A stretch of DNA of 64,000 bases. Source: Brevipalpus yothersi. Taxonomy: Eukaryota; Arthropoda; Arachnida; Trombidiformes; Tenuipalpidae. Positions within the stretch are counted from its first letter, which is position 1, and every line of letters begins with the position of its first letter. Both the position numbers and the translations under genes were made by a program. The stretch is taken from positions 211,093 through 275,092 of the forward strand of contig QZCP01000279.1 in assembly GCA_003956705.1 (NCBI GenBank), written 5' to 3'. Positions 9,962 to 22,600 of this stretch are shown here, piece by piece. The notes below the pieces were generated by a model. The model was not told the DNA's origin, did not search any database, and saw only the letters and a program-made list of their open reading frames with translations.

Positions 9962-12900
9962 CTACATAGGACCCATATTGGGCCTTCGACCACTCCAATT
10001 GTGTCTCATTACACGACGAGCACCACTAGAGCCACTTGAACCTTTATTGCCACTGGGCGATAAGGTGGGAGATGGTTTACTTGAGGCTCGGTTGTCTCTA
10101 GATTCACTTGAACTTTTAGGAGGTTCAACATCACCGAAAGCAGCTTTAGAAGTGGGAGGTCCATAATTGCTAGGCCCGTATGGACGAGGAACTCGACGAC
10201 TTCTATTGTGATAGGTCACGATAGGACGACGAGAATTCTTGTGATGGTCATCTTTGCTTCGGTTAGAGTGTGTTGATGGATTCTGGGTAATCTCAGAGAC
10301 AGGTCCTCGTTTCTTGTTTTCCTCATTTACTTCGCTTCCAAAGTTAGTTGCCTCATTTTCTAATCACAAAGGAGTGAAAATATTTCAATTAAGAAACTTA
10401 TCAAGAAGGGAGGGAAAAAGAAACTCACTTTCATTGGTAACTTTCTCGGGAGGTCCTCTTAGAGCATCATTAGCAATTTCGATTCTTTCCTTAGGTTTCG
10501 AGTCAGATTCTTTTAGAGGTCGAGAATTCTCAACAATGGGTTTTTTGGGACGAGCACGATGGTTTTCCATGGAAAAATTCTCTCTCTGATTTTTGTATTC
10601 TTTATACTCTTTAAATTCTTTGAAATCTTTATCTGATCTGATTCTTTCCTCGGATTTTCTGGGTTTGTCAGAAATAATAGGACGAGACTGCTCATGTTTT
10701 TTATCTTTGTCCTTACGGTGTCTAGATCTAGACGAATTGGCCAGCATGTCCTCTGCTGAAAGTTGTGGAACAGGAGCTCGCCAAATGTCTTCACCTTCAT
10801 TGGGACCATTTTTGCTTTTCGACATCGGAAACTGAGATGTTTGAGATGGGCCAGGGGGAGGAGGATTGCTCGAGCGACCAATAGGACGAGGAGCTGAATT
10901 TTGCTTCTTCTGAAACCGAGGTGGAAGGTCTCGTTTTTTGTGGACATTTAGGCTGTCACCACCTGCACCATAGTTGTTTGAGGGTCTTCTATGACCACTG
11001 TCGGCCGAAATCATACTCTGCATGCTAGGGTTCCGAGGAGAGTTGATTCGCTCACTACCGATAGCGTTCAATTGTTGACCTGGAGGTCTTTCAAACTCTC
11101 TATTTGATTCGGATTCATAAGGGTGTCGTCTCATGTTGGGCTTGTCCAAATTTGGCCCTTGATTTATGCTTGAAGAAGGGCCAGCTGTCAAGCGGTTATC
11201 TTTAGAATCCATAAGACTTTTGGGAATGTTTTCAACCTCACCAAAAGCAGCTTTCGGAGGGGGTCCATAGTTAGCCGGGCGATAAGGTCGAGTTACGCTT
11301 CGATTTGAATTCTTGAAATTCATAGATGAGCTTCCCAATTTTCTTCGAGTGTCCTCCTCATGAAGAAGCTGTTGATGAAATTGTGATGAATGCTGCAGTT
11401 GAGGTTGGCTCTGAATAATATCATGGTTAGAAGCCTCATTCATGCTGGCATTCAGAACCTCATTAATTGATCTCAGAGCTTCTTTCGAAGATTTTTCATC
11501 CCAACACTCGCTCGAATGCAGAGATCGATCATCACGAGGGTCTTCAGAACGATTTTCCACCTCTTCATTGGTTGATGAGGACTCTCTTGAGTCTTTAGAT
11601 CTGATGTCTCGATTTTCTTTCTCATCATTCGGTAAGGAGCTCTCTCGTGATTCTTTTTCTTCCTTTTCTGCTCTCGCTTTTTCATCGAGTAGTCGAGCTT
11701 TCTCGCGCGCTGCTAAGCGACTAGCCTCGAACTTTTTCTCCTCCTCTTCTCGTCTTTGGCGAGCTCTAGCTACTGCCGCAGTCATCTCATCAGAATGCTG
11801 GCGACTTCGCTGTCTGTGCCAAGCCTCATCCTCATCAATAAGACCATTTTTTGTCTTTGATAAAGGGAAATGTGAGGAAGATGTGAGGCCAGAGGAGGCA
11901 GATCCAGAGGACCGAGAATCAATTGCTGATGATTTGCTCGGATCCATAGATGCAGACCATTGATTCGATCCGAAAATAGGAGGCCGATATTTTGGAGTTT
12001 CATTTGGCTGTAGAAAAAATGAGTAATTAATTAAGAATCGAAAAAAGAAAGAGGAAAGAAGTTTTTAGCTGGATCAACTCAACTAAATGATTTCGATGGC
12101 TATCTTCTTACGTGAACGATAAATCGAATTTGGATAAGAAAGTGACTATACTAGAGGTGCATGAATTAAGAAGGGGACCTTCGATTCTATTCATGAAATC
12201 TTTTTTGGGGAACTTACTCTTGGTCGTTCGACATTTGGGACATTTGGGACATTCGGAACATTGGAGTTATCTCCCACCAGCTCTCGAAGCCTTTTCTCTA
12301 GGTCTCCAGTGGGATGCTCGGAAATACCACTTCGATTCATAGCGTTGCTGGGTGGTGGAGCAGTGGTGCTTACTTTAGGATCAGCATCCTCATCATCACT
12401 GAAAACTAATTTAGCATTATAGTCTATTTTAGCAGATCCACTTATCCAATCGCCATTGGACTTATTGTCCAAAATTTCGTCAAATCCCCTGAGGTCTTTG
12501 TCTGAAAGAATAGGGACATTCCTCTGCTTGTAAGAATTGCTTCCTTCTTGATGATTTCGACTTGTCATTACGTTAGACTGGTGGTTTCGATTGCTGGAAA
12601 GAAAATTGACTGAATAATAGATACATTCTTCAGGTATCAAGGGTCTAACTTACCGATGATCGGGTGGAATAAGACCACGAAGAATATTAGTCTGCATCGG
12701 ATTAAGAGGGTATCCGGGTGCAATGGAAGAACCAGGATAACCTCCAGCAAAGTTCGGAGCTCCATACATATAAGAAGCTACCATCGGTCGAAATTGAAGA
12801 TTGGGAGCACCCATTGGAGCTCCTCCAACCCCTGGTACCATTCCAGTATTTCTGGGATTGAACATTTGCATGGCCGACGGATTAGGAGAGCCTGAGAAGA

Positions 12901-14454
12901 AAAGTTTAGGTATCGATGAGTGATTCGGAGAAAGAGTGTTGAAGAAGAATCATGAATTCAGGAGATTCCTCTCGTTTTCTAGAGAAATTTTCCTCGAAAT
13001 TTAATGAGATTAAAACTTACCTTTGAAACCAACAGTCGAGGATAAGGTCATTGCGGCGGCCGCTGCTGCTGCTGCTGCTGCTGCTGCCGGATTGGGTTGA
13101 GGTGGGCGAGACGAAGGACTCGGATAATTTCCTAAACCAGGAAATGATTGTACAGATTGCATTTGGGGTCCTGCAATAGGCAGATTCTGTAGAGATACTT
13201 GAACATTCGAGTTGACAACAGAATGAATATGGGAAGGATCCATTAAATTTGGGCTATTGATGCACATAGACTGTCCGTTTACGACGTTGCCACTGCTCAC
13301 TAGTTGGCTCACGGGGGTCGATCCTATCATCTCTGTATTTAAACCTAGGTTGGGACCGGTGATGGATGATGAGGGAAGAGAGGATGAAATTCCTATGCCA
13401 GGATTGGGATTTCCGCCGCCTCCAGAAGCAGTGCCACGGCCCCAGTTTCCTTCGTACTGAGGTCGAAGGCTTAATCCCGGGCCATACGACTCGGTGTTCA
13501 ACTTTCGCTCTTTTTCTTTTTCGAAATCTCCACCATCCAATTTTGGGAATTCTTGGGCTGCAAGAAATTTTTGCACAGAAGGTGAATAATCAGTAACATG
13601 GCAAAATTGAATGAATGCAAAACAGATAGCTGAGAATGTGATTTAAACAAACTAACCTAATGCTGTTGAAGCAGGTGATAAAGAAGCAATTGTATGATTT
13701 TGCTGCTGCTGATTTTGTGACCTTGTGTAGGTATCTTTTTCTACATTCGTCTTCTCCACAATCGTTTCGCTGGATGAATCGACTAGAGGACCAGTCGAAG
13801 AGGAATTTGATGAATCCTGAGTCTGCTGCTGAATAATTGATGAAGGAGTATCCGGTGATTTGTCTTTTACCCATCCTTGACCACCACTTGGTACTAAATT
13901 AATATTAGGATTATTTCCACTATTCTCACTTTTTAGACTTGGAAAATTAACAGGCGGGGGAATTCGGCGTATAGCTCCGACTTTACCCAAAGTTTGAAGA
14001 CCATGTTTGGGAACAACTGGACAAAGTGACAATAACACATGTTAATGTGATTATGATTCGAAGTGATTCCACACACATTCGCAGACATGAACTAAATCTC
14101 ACATGAAATTGCATACAATATCTACCAATCATCATAAATACATTGAGATACGAATGGAGATGACACACACCTCTATCGGACGGATTGGAGGATAGAAGGT
14201 GGAATGGTTACAAGTATGTGGATTTCAAGATGTAACCAAGTCTCACCCTCTCTTTCTTTCTCTCTTTCTCTTTCTCTCTCATATACAAGCATACACACAC
14301 AGAGAGACACTTTAACGGCAGAAAGCTTACCTGTTGTTTTGGGATTTTCGAGACTTTTGCCTTTGTAGAGATTATTAATATTCAATGAGCTGTATTTTTG
14401 TTTCGATCCTTTGTCTTTGTCCCCCTTTGAAGCAGTCCCCGACACTGTGGACAT
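9962..14454 (-). CDS. PRRC2: PRRC2/BAT2-family protein
   Basis: PRRC2 proteins are large RNA- and stress-granule-associated proteins implicated in translation initiation. Seven exons: 14454-14331, 14016-13657, 13557-13021, 12891-12654, 12593-12218, 12007-10429 and 10359-9962, about 1203 aa. The BAT2 N-terminal domain is clear: KQKYSSLNINNLYKGKSLE, HGLQTLGKVGAIRRIPPP, FPSLKSEN and an AQEFPKL box. The rest is low complexity: Gln-rich and Pro/Gly-rich runs, a poly-Ala tract of about 14 residues (13056-13086), and a long Arg/Lys/Glu/Ser region in exon 6. Related PYRPANYGPP and PYGPSNYGPP motifs occur twice, each followed by KAAFGxVE. It is about half the length of vertebrate PRRC2A-C. The start ATG 14454 was preferred to a GTG three codons upstream. 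Confidence 0.92.
13056..13086 (-). repeat. In-frame GCN (poly-Ala) trinucleotide repeat
   Basis: Tandem CTG/GCC triplets on the plus strand encode about 14 consecutive alanines in exon 3 of the PRRC2 gene. Much of the tract is pure GCA repeats and so could vary in length. Confidence 0.85.
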
Positions 14455-15018
14455 GCTGACCACAACAACACATTGAGGCCAACACTATGGTATTGAAGAC
14501 TTTTTTGTCACCCACAGTGTGCTGTCACTCACCTTAATTATAATCTAGACACTATTTATTAATAATTATGATTAATTGATGATGGTAAATAAGAGGAAAA
14601 TGAGAGTCAGGATGAAAACACAGGCACCAGAAAAAGGGATAGAAGATAAAATGGGAAAATTTAAAGGGGAACAGCTCCAAGCTTTAAGCTTCAAGCATCC
14701 GCTACAAGGCGAAGACACTAGTACTCTACAACTTTGACATGTACTCAACTCTTGTTCCACACAAACAATAGATGACGCTGAAAATACACTCCAGCTGTTA
14801 ACGCTAGAGTGAACAGCTTTTAGCGCCCTCACTTTAGTAATCCCTTCTAGCAAAATTAGTTTTAGCTCACTACAGTTGCCACAGCTATCTGTGTGTATGT
14901 GTGTGTGTGTTGTTCAGCATACGAGTGAGAACTGTATTGTATTGTAAGCCCACTCTCTTTCATCATCATCATGCAGTATATACTCCTGTTGCGTCTGTCT
15001 TTTTTGGAGAATTGATTC

Positions 15019-15066
<48 letters not shown>

Positions 15067-15529
15067 CTTTACCAGATCGAAGAGTAAAATGTTCATTCCT
15101 TCCAACGACATTTGACATGCCGATGGGAGAAAAAGAGAGAAAGAAAGAGAAAGAGAAAGAGAGAGTTGGAGTACATGGCAGACGATTTAGAATCGTTCCA
15201 GTCCTCATGTCTCACCCACGATATTCATCGATTGGAGTAATTTTTGACTGACGAAAATCATTCGTGAATGAATGTGCATACTAATTTTCATCACTTCTCT
15301 CGGATGAGGGCTTGTTTCATTTATTTTCTGGCCGAGATCCGAGGCAGAGAGAGAGAGAGAGGCTTACTTCTAAATTTACCGTTTAATTGTTCTCCACTTG
15401 TCCATGTCTAGTTATGTGAACAAAAAAATTAACACCATTCTAATTCGATGATCATTTTTGCCTTTGGTGTATCAACTTTTTTCATGTTTCAAAATTTTCT
15501 TCCTCTCAATTTATTGTGGTGTAATCATA
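14455..15529. repeat. Intergenic stretch with (CT)n microsatellite
   Basis: A pure CT run at about 15020-15064 is accompanied by GA-rich patches (15130-15165, 15345-15362), with CT-rich sequence in the neighbouring PRRC2 first intron (14244-14281). Repeat-driven open frames here encode only Ser-Leu or Arg-Glu and are not genes. The region is the shared upstream area of the PRRC2 and LGR1-like genes. Confidence 0.6.
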
Positions 15530-16441
15530 ATGATGTGCATAATATGTGTTAACTATCGTGTACTACTTTTTCTAATGTTTTGTTGTGTTCAAAATTACTG
15601 TGATGATGATGATGATGATACCGGAAATAATTTGTTGCTGCTGGATACAAAATCTGGGGATAGAATATCCAGAGAAAATGTTTTTCCTGAGAAAAAATTC
15701 ACGGATGCTGATTCTATCATCATGAATACTTTTCCACAAGCAACAGATTATTCTAACAGGAAGCTCGTCTTTAATAGTGTTGAGAGATATGAAGGGAAGA
15801 AAAAGTTTACTCAAAATGATGCTGATAGAATACTGCCAAATGAAGGCAAAAAATTAATCTCTTCATCCCATCAGTCAAAAAGACGCATCTCTCCACAACC
15901 AAAAGTCTCTGATCGCTTGTGAGTAATCATACTTAAATTTTATTGCCAACATCTCATTAATCAACTCATCTTATTTGCCAAATAATTTTTTTTACTCCAT
16001 CTTCTCCACTCTTTTTTTGATATTCTGATCCATCTATTTTCAGAATTATATCAGATCGTCGAGACCTTTCCTCGTGGCCTGATTTACCCGAGACAAATTA
16101 TAATTTACAATATATTTCACTTGATCGAACCAGAATACGGATGATTCCTTCCACTGTATGCTCAAAGTTTCCCAATATAAGAAGTTTGTAAGTACATGTT
16201 TCACCAGAGGCATGGAGAAGAGAGAAAAATGAACAACTTCCTATGTGCTTCCACTACTGTAATTGCCACTAAATCAGCGTAATATTTCTTTTTCACTTTC
16301 TCCACAAAAACTCTTGGTAAACTTCCTTACAAACTTGTCTGAATTCAGAACTGTTAAATCAAGTTTGGTTCAGCAGCTTCCTCGACTGTCAAATTGCACG
16401 AAACTCGAACTTCTGTAAGTAAATACTTTTATGTATTGATC

Positions 16442-16516
<75 letters not shown>

Positions 16517-16528
16517 NNNNNNNNNNNN

Positions 16529-16577
<49 letters not shown>

Positions 16578-19355
16578 GAAAAAAATTCTAGCTGAGATTT
16601 CATATATATATATATATATGAAATGACATAATTTTTGTTTTATATTCAATTGTTTTCGGAACATCACTTCGTGACAGAACACATACTACACACATGCGAA
16701 AACGGTGGAAAGCCAATATGAGCCTCACTACAATCCCAGTCATGTACAGTGTATTTTTTTCAATCAATATATTCGAGAGGTTCATTTTATTTTCATCAAC
16801 TTTGCCTTTCTCTCTGTCTCAATCACCTTGACACAAACATACACACACACACACACACACACGACTGTCTGTTGCTTTCTCAACTTAATTTAGGCCAAAC
16901 TAGAGTTTCCCTAGATTTTTCTCATGCAACCCATAGAAGTGGAGGGCAAAAAGCGATTGATGAACACAAAGAGAAAGGCAAAGTTTTTGTTTTTTGGCTC
17001 TTCCTCCTCTTGTCATGTGATGATATTAGGATGATGGTGATGAAGATGATGGCGATGATGATAATCCGTGCAGTGAACTGATGAACAAAAAATTTTTTTG
17101 TTCTTGCTCTCATTTACAGAGATTTTGGTTACAATGAAATCGCTCGCCTGGAAGAGGGAACTTTTTCCACCCAATCTCGTTTGACTCATCTTATACTCAA
17201 TCATAATTTGATCAAAGAAATTTATGATAATAGCTTCCATGGTCTTAATAATCTGGAAATACTCGACCTTTCACACAATCGAATCAAGTATATTCACAGT
17301 GAATCTTTCGCATCACTCACAAAACTTGTAGATCTGTGAGTAAACTTTTTTTTTCTTCACGACATTTTCAAATCTCGAATCTCTCTTATCCAGATTTTCT
17401 CTCTCCTCTCTATTTGGCATTCCACTCGAATACCAATGCTGAATTTGCAATGAGTTCTCTTTCTCTTTCTCTCTCTTTTCATATTTCTTTATTTGAGAAT
17501 TATGCTTTTGATTCGTGAATTCTATGCTTTCAAATGAGCTTATATAAATATAAATATACATGTATATGCTCCAAAGTTTACTGACCTTCAGTGAAAAAGG
17601 AAAGAATAATGAAGATAAAGTAAGAGGAGGAGAGAGAATCTGCTATAGATGATGAGAAGTATATTACTTTTCTGTATATTTTTCCATAAACAGTCTTGTT
17701 CATCATAACCATTCGACTTTGACATGATAATTACAAATGATGCAGAATGATATTTATATTATACACAACAACAGAAAGATATCAGGAGCAAAGTGGCATC
17801 ATTGTTATCAAATAGTATTATTTTGTATAGCTTGGCCACAGCATAACCGATGTCTTTACATGGACTTCATGAGGATGTTGATCTTTCTCTCTCAATGAAA
17901 TGATGACCGAACAATACAAGAAAAAGAATACTAAGAAAGATACACACAAGACACAGTGCTTCAGGCCCAATTGTCTCTGGAGAAAGAGAGAAAGAGAAAG
18001 AGAAAGAGAAAGAGAAAGAGAAAGAGAAAGAGAAAGAGAAAGAGAAAGAGAAAGAGAAAGAGAAAGAGAAAGAGAAAGAGAAAGAGAAAGAGAAAGAGAA
18101 AGAGAAAGAGAAAGAGAAAGAGAGAGAGAGAGAAAATAACTATTGTTCATGATGGAGTTCCGATCTGTTGATGGAATCTAAATGAGCATTTCTTCATCTT
18201 GATATAATGTGTCCTCATAATTCACATTCAACATCTATCTTTAGCTGGAAACCCCTTTTTTTCTTCTTTGATCTTCCAGTGATTTGGGTGGCAATTCATT
18301 TCCTGTAATACCCAGTAAAGGACTTTCGAATCTACGTCACATAAAAGCATATGGAAACGTTCATCTTACCCAGTTTCCCGAGCCAGATAAATTTCCCAAC
18401 ATTCAAACGTTAGCACTTTCATACGCTTATCATTGTTGCCAATACTTGTCTTATGCTTCTTCCATCGGCTCTGGTGCTGATATTCCTGGTGTTGGGAGTA
18501 TTGGCCGAGTTAATGAGAAGCTGAAAGAAGAGATCATCTGGCTTCATAAAGATGAAGTTGATATGGTTATCTGGAATTCAACATGGCCAGACAACGAATC
18601 TAATCAGAAGAAAAAAAATTTTGCCCGGGAATTGAATCGAATACTGCCCACCGCTCAGAGTTATCTTTTGCCATCCTCTTTATCACCAAATTTTTCTCAA
18701 TACCCGGATGAATATAGTGATGATTACAAAACGGAAGCCAACACCGAAACATTTTTCATCAAGCATCCAATCGAATGTCTACCACAACCAAGTAAGTGTA
18801 CAAACCACTCTCACATCACGTTGCCCAGAGTTTTCTTTTCCCTTCTCCTCTTGGTGGTCCCTTGGCGACTCTAAAGTCGAAACATGGTTATCACTTCGAT
18901 CATCAGGAAATGATACAAGTACACACATAGGAATTCATTTATCATTGATATTCTCATTTCATGGCACATTTATTTCTCTTTCTTTTTCCACTATCTGTTC
19001 ACCTCTTTCATTCGTAACACAGCATCATTATTATTCCTCTTTTATGTTCTCTCTCTCTCTCTAGCCCCTCTTCTTCTATCTTCTCATCTTGAAGCTTGCT
19101 TGTAATATTCTAGACGAAGAATCATCCATCAGTTACATGCAACTTGTGAGCTTCTGTGTTTAGAAGCTTTTTCTCTCCCTCTCCCTCTTTGCTCTGTGAA
19201 AGATCGTTGACATTCCAGCTTTCTCACACTCGATTTGGTGTGGACATGTCTAATACTCACAATCATTGTATCATTACCATCTTCTTCTTTCCACACCACC
19301 ATGTCCACAAGCTTATGACCACTGATAGTTATTCCGCTCGCGTTACATATGACAT

Positions 19356-19439
<84 letters not shown>

Positions 19440-19639
19440 GATGTAGAGGAGCCAAAGAGTTTTCATGATGGTGCCTACTGATGATGATGATGGTCATCCT
19501 CCACTAGTTTGCCTGTACATGTTATCCTTTTATTCTATCTCTTCTCTGCTTCTTCTTCTTCTCCATAAGAAAATACTCCTTTTTGTGAGCACATTTTATA
19601 CTCGAATTCACTAAAGGCCTGCCTGTCATCATTCAGCAA

Positions 19640-19678
<39 letters not shown>

Positions 19679-22600
19679 ACACTCTTCTTACTTTCTCTTT
19701 TCCATTCCTTTGGCATGTTTTCTTCATCTATGCCTCTCGCTCAAAAAATAAGTAGGACATTGCTCACCACAAGCACCTACTGGTAGGTGTCCGATGGGAA
19801 ATTTAGTGGCTGGAAATATGAATCCTCAGATGATTATGACATTAGAAATTATGAGAGTGAGTTGAAATGCTCGTCATCTGAGCAACATTTTTTTCTCCTA
19901 CACCATCCCTGAGCTCTATACTTCTTGTGGTTACTCGATTTTGGTTCAGATATTCATTACGCTGCACAAAAATGATCATTTTTGCTCTCATCTTTCTACG
20001 ATACTGTGTATTTTGTACTCCATGACTCAATATATTCCATAGCCACTTGAAACTAGGTGTATGAACTCTAGAGAAGCAGCGTGGGAAGACTTCAAAAAGA
20101 GGATCCAATTCGATTCAAAGGATCTCAGCATCCCACGCATCATCTCTCTCTCTCTCCTCACTCCATCTCTAAGAGTCAGGTAATCGAACAGAAATACTAG
20201 GAAATGTTGTTACAACTCTTACGCTCGTCTTACCTTAATTGATGATTTATTTGCTCACGCATTCCAGTTATTATTTGTTGAGGCATCTGGAATGATAATC
20301 TATGATATAGCGTTCTTTCTTGGATAAATTCACATATTTCTATCTGGTGTAGCTGTGTATGAAGATATAGATACCCAAAAAGAGCCGGATAACAAAAGCT
20401 GAATAAGCTCTAGAACAAGAAATATTCTCGATTTATTCTTGCTTTTATTTTCTATTAGAAACCAAAGAAGATTGTAAGGATTTTTACCCAATTCTGCGCA
20501 TTATTTTCGTTATTGTAAGATAAGCTGATAGAATAAAGAAACATTCCACAATTGAGCTTCAATTGGGAATGAAGAATCCTCCCAACTACTATTCACTACG
20601 ATTATAGTTCAATCGAGTGTTGATCTTCTAATCTTTTACATCGATTATCTGTCAGTGTTCCTTCTCTGAGTAGATATTTCTCCAATTGCAAGCCATTTTT
20701 AGGCTAAGACAAATTGACCGGTCAATCTCTCACGATTCTTTATCATCTTTCTCCATTATATTAAAGAAGAGGAAGATAAAATGAAATATATTCTCTAGGG
20801 TTCTCAGAGCCACGAACAAGATAACAATCATGAGTTTCGATTGAAGGTTATGAAGTTTTGGCTAGTTGAAAAGAGTAGAACCATTCTACTGTTTTTCTAG
20901 CAAAAAAATTGATTGTCATCCAGGTGTAAGGCTTTACCATTCCAAGCTTATACAGATATATTTTTAAGAGAAAGATGAAGGGAAAGAAGACTGATGGAAA
21001 ACTGTTGTTGACCCATTTACTGGTTAATCATATAGTTAAAAGCTTATCAAGTTGATTTCCAAACTTGCTTCCGTAACTTCTTAAATCGCTTCCAATTTTC
21101 TTTAGACCGAAGAATATCCTCTAAATTGAACCTACACAGCTTGGTCAGCGGTAGAGCGAGAAAAGATTCTGGCTGAGAAAGCTGTGGGCAAGCATTCTTT
21201 GCCTAGAATGAAAGAATAACGAGTATTGTAGCTTTTTCCCTTCCTCTTCTCACACTGGCAAGATTATTGCAATCATCTTTCACTTTATTTGCAAGCATAA
21301 AGGCATCTGAAGTTATTCCCTGTTACCGCATGCTGTGTGATCGAATTGACCACGAGACTATTGCTTGAGGAATAAAGGCTGGATGAGATGATGAGAAGGA
21401 AGGGAATATAGTCAGCAGATTACCTTAGTAACTTGCTCGGTATGTGATGGCAAGCCATAATCGAATCGAATCGAGTTCAATGAGCTTGCTAGGTAATCTC
21501 ATTCGATTATGGTCATTCCATGCAAGCTTTCCACCAACTATAAGATCTATGAGAAAGTATACTCTAGAGAAGAGGGAGAGAGAAAGTTAATATTGATGAT
21601 GAGGTTTTGTGACTACTGAATTAACTCGTAAACAAATGCCTCCCCACTAATGATCAGACATGTATATATATATCCAAACAGTGATTTTCGGGGTTTGTTC
21701 GTAGATTATATCTTCAGATCCAAAATAAGCTTCACTCAGATAAACTTATTCTTTTTATTACTATCGTCAGTCGAGACCTTCCAGTGGAGATATTTTCGTA
21801 GTCTCCATCTATTTTATTGATGATCAGGAAACTCTTCAATTCTTCTTTCCCAGTCTGATTGTGAAATACACTGTCTGATCTCATGAGAGTGATTGCGATG
21901 CGTTCATCGAATCTTCCTTGAGAGCATACACAATGTACGAATTTAGCCCAATTAAATTACCGCTAACATCACAATCGCTTTTCCAATTATCAGGTCCTTT
22001 TATGCCTTGTGAAGATCTATTCGATTGGTGGACACTTCGATGTGGAGCATGGATAGTTTTTTTGATGGCTCTACTTGGAAATGGAGTGGTTATAATTGTT
22101 CTACTTTTTGGCCGCAGTAAACTTGATGTACCCAAATTTTTGGTCTGTAATTTAGCCATGGCCGATTTTCTGATGGGCATATATCTTGGTACACTAGCCA
22201 TTGTTGACGCAATCACATTAGGAGAATTCAAAGTGCACGCAATCTCATGGCAGCGATCATTCACATGCCAGATAACGGGATTTTTTGGAGTTCTTAGCAC
22301 AGAACTCTCAGTTTACACATTAGCAGTGATCACATCAGAACGAAATTATGCCATTACACATGCGATGCATATGAACAAAAGGTTATCATTGAAACATGCT
22401 TCCTATATCATGACTTTGGGCTGGATTTTCGCAATATTGATGGCAATTCTTCCACTACTAGGCATCTCAGATTACCGAAAATTTGCAATTTGTTTGCCTT
22501 TCGAAATATCTGACTCTTGGTCCATGGCCTATGTGATCTCACTGATTGCCATCAATGGAGCAGCTTTTTTCGTTCTTATGGGCTGCTATCTGCGTATGTA

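Larger units (their letters stand above)
18792..21993 (+). other. 3.2-kb intron of the LGR1-like gene
   Basis: This intron joins the ectodomain exons to the seven-helix exon and is far longer than most introns in the window. The donor is a|gtaagtg and the acceptor ttatcag. It contains CT tracts at 19358-19436 and about 19643-19677 and an imperfect hairpin at 21432-21526. No convincing exon on either strand was found. The protein reads continuously across the splice at a conserved CxPxPxxFxPCED site, which argues against a missing exon. Confidence 0.7.

Noticed and set aside
14572..14853. Minus-strand open frame between the PRRC2 and LGR1-like genes
   Set aside because: No domain, no splice support and a Cys/Ser-rich composition typical of chance translation.
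17900..18171. Long open frames coding Arg-Glu, Arg-Lys or Ser-Leu repeats over GA/CT tracts (also at 15000-15110, 16370-16630, 19129-19450)
   Set aside because: They arise from dinucleotide or hexanucleotide repeats, exist in several frames on both strands, and lie inside introns or spacers.
18285..18880. LRR-hinge exon frame read as a stand-alone protein
   Set aside because: It joins in phase with LRR exons upstream and the seven-helix exon downstream, so it belongs to the LGR1-like gene.
21120..21195. tRNA-like string resembling an A box (GGTCAGCGGTAGAGC)
   Set aside because: No B box (GGTTCGAATCC-like) at the right spacing and no cloverleaf could be drawn.
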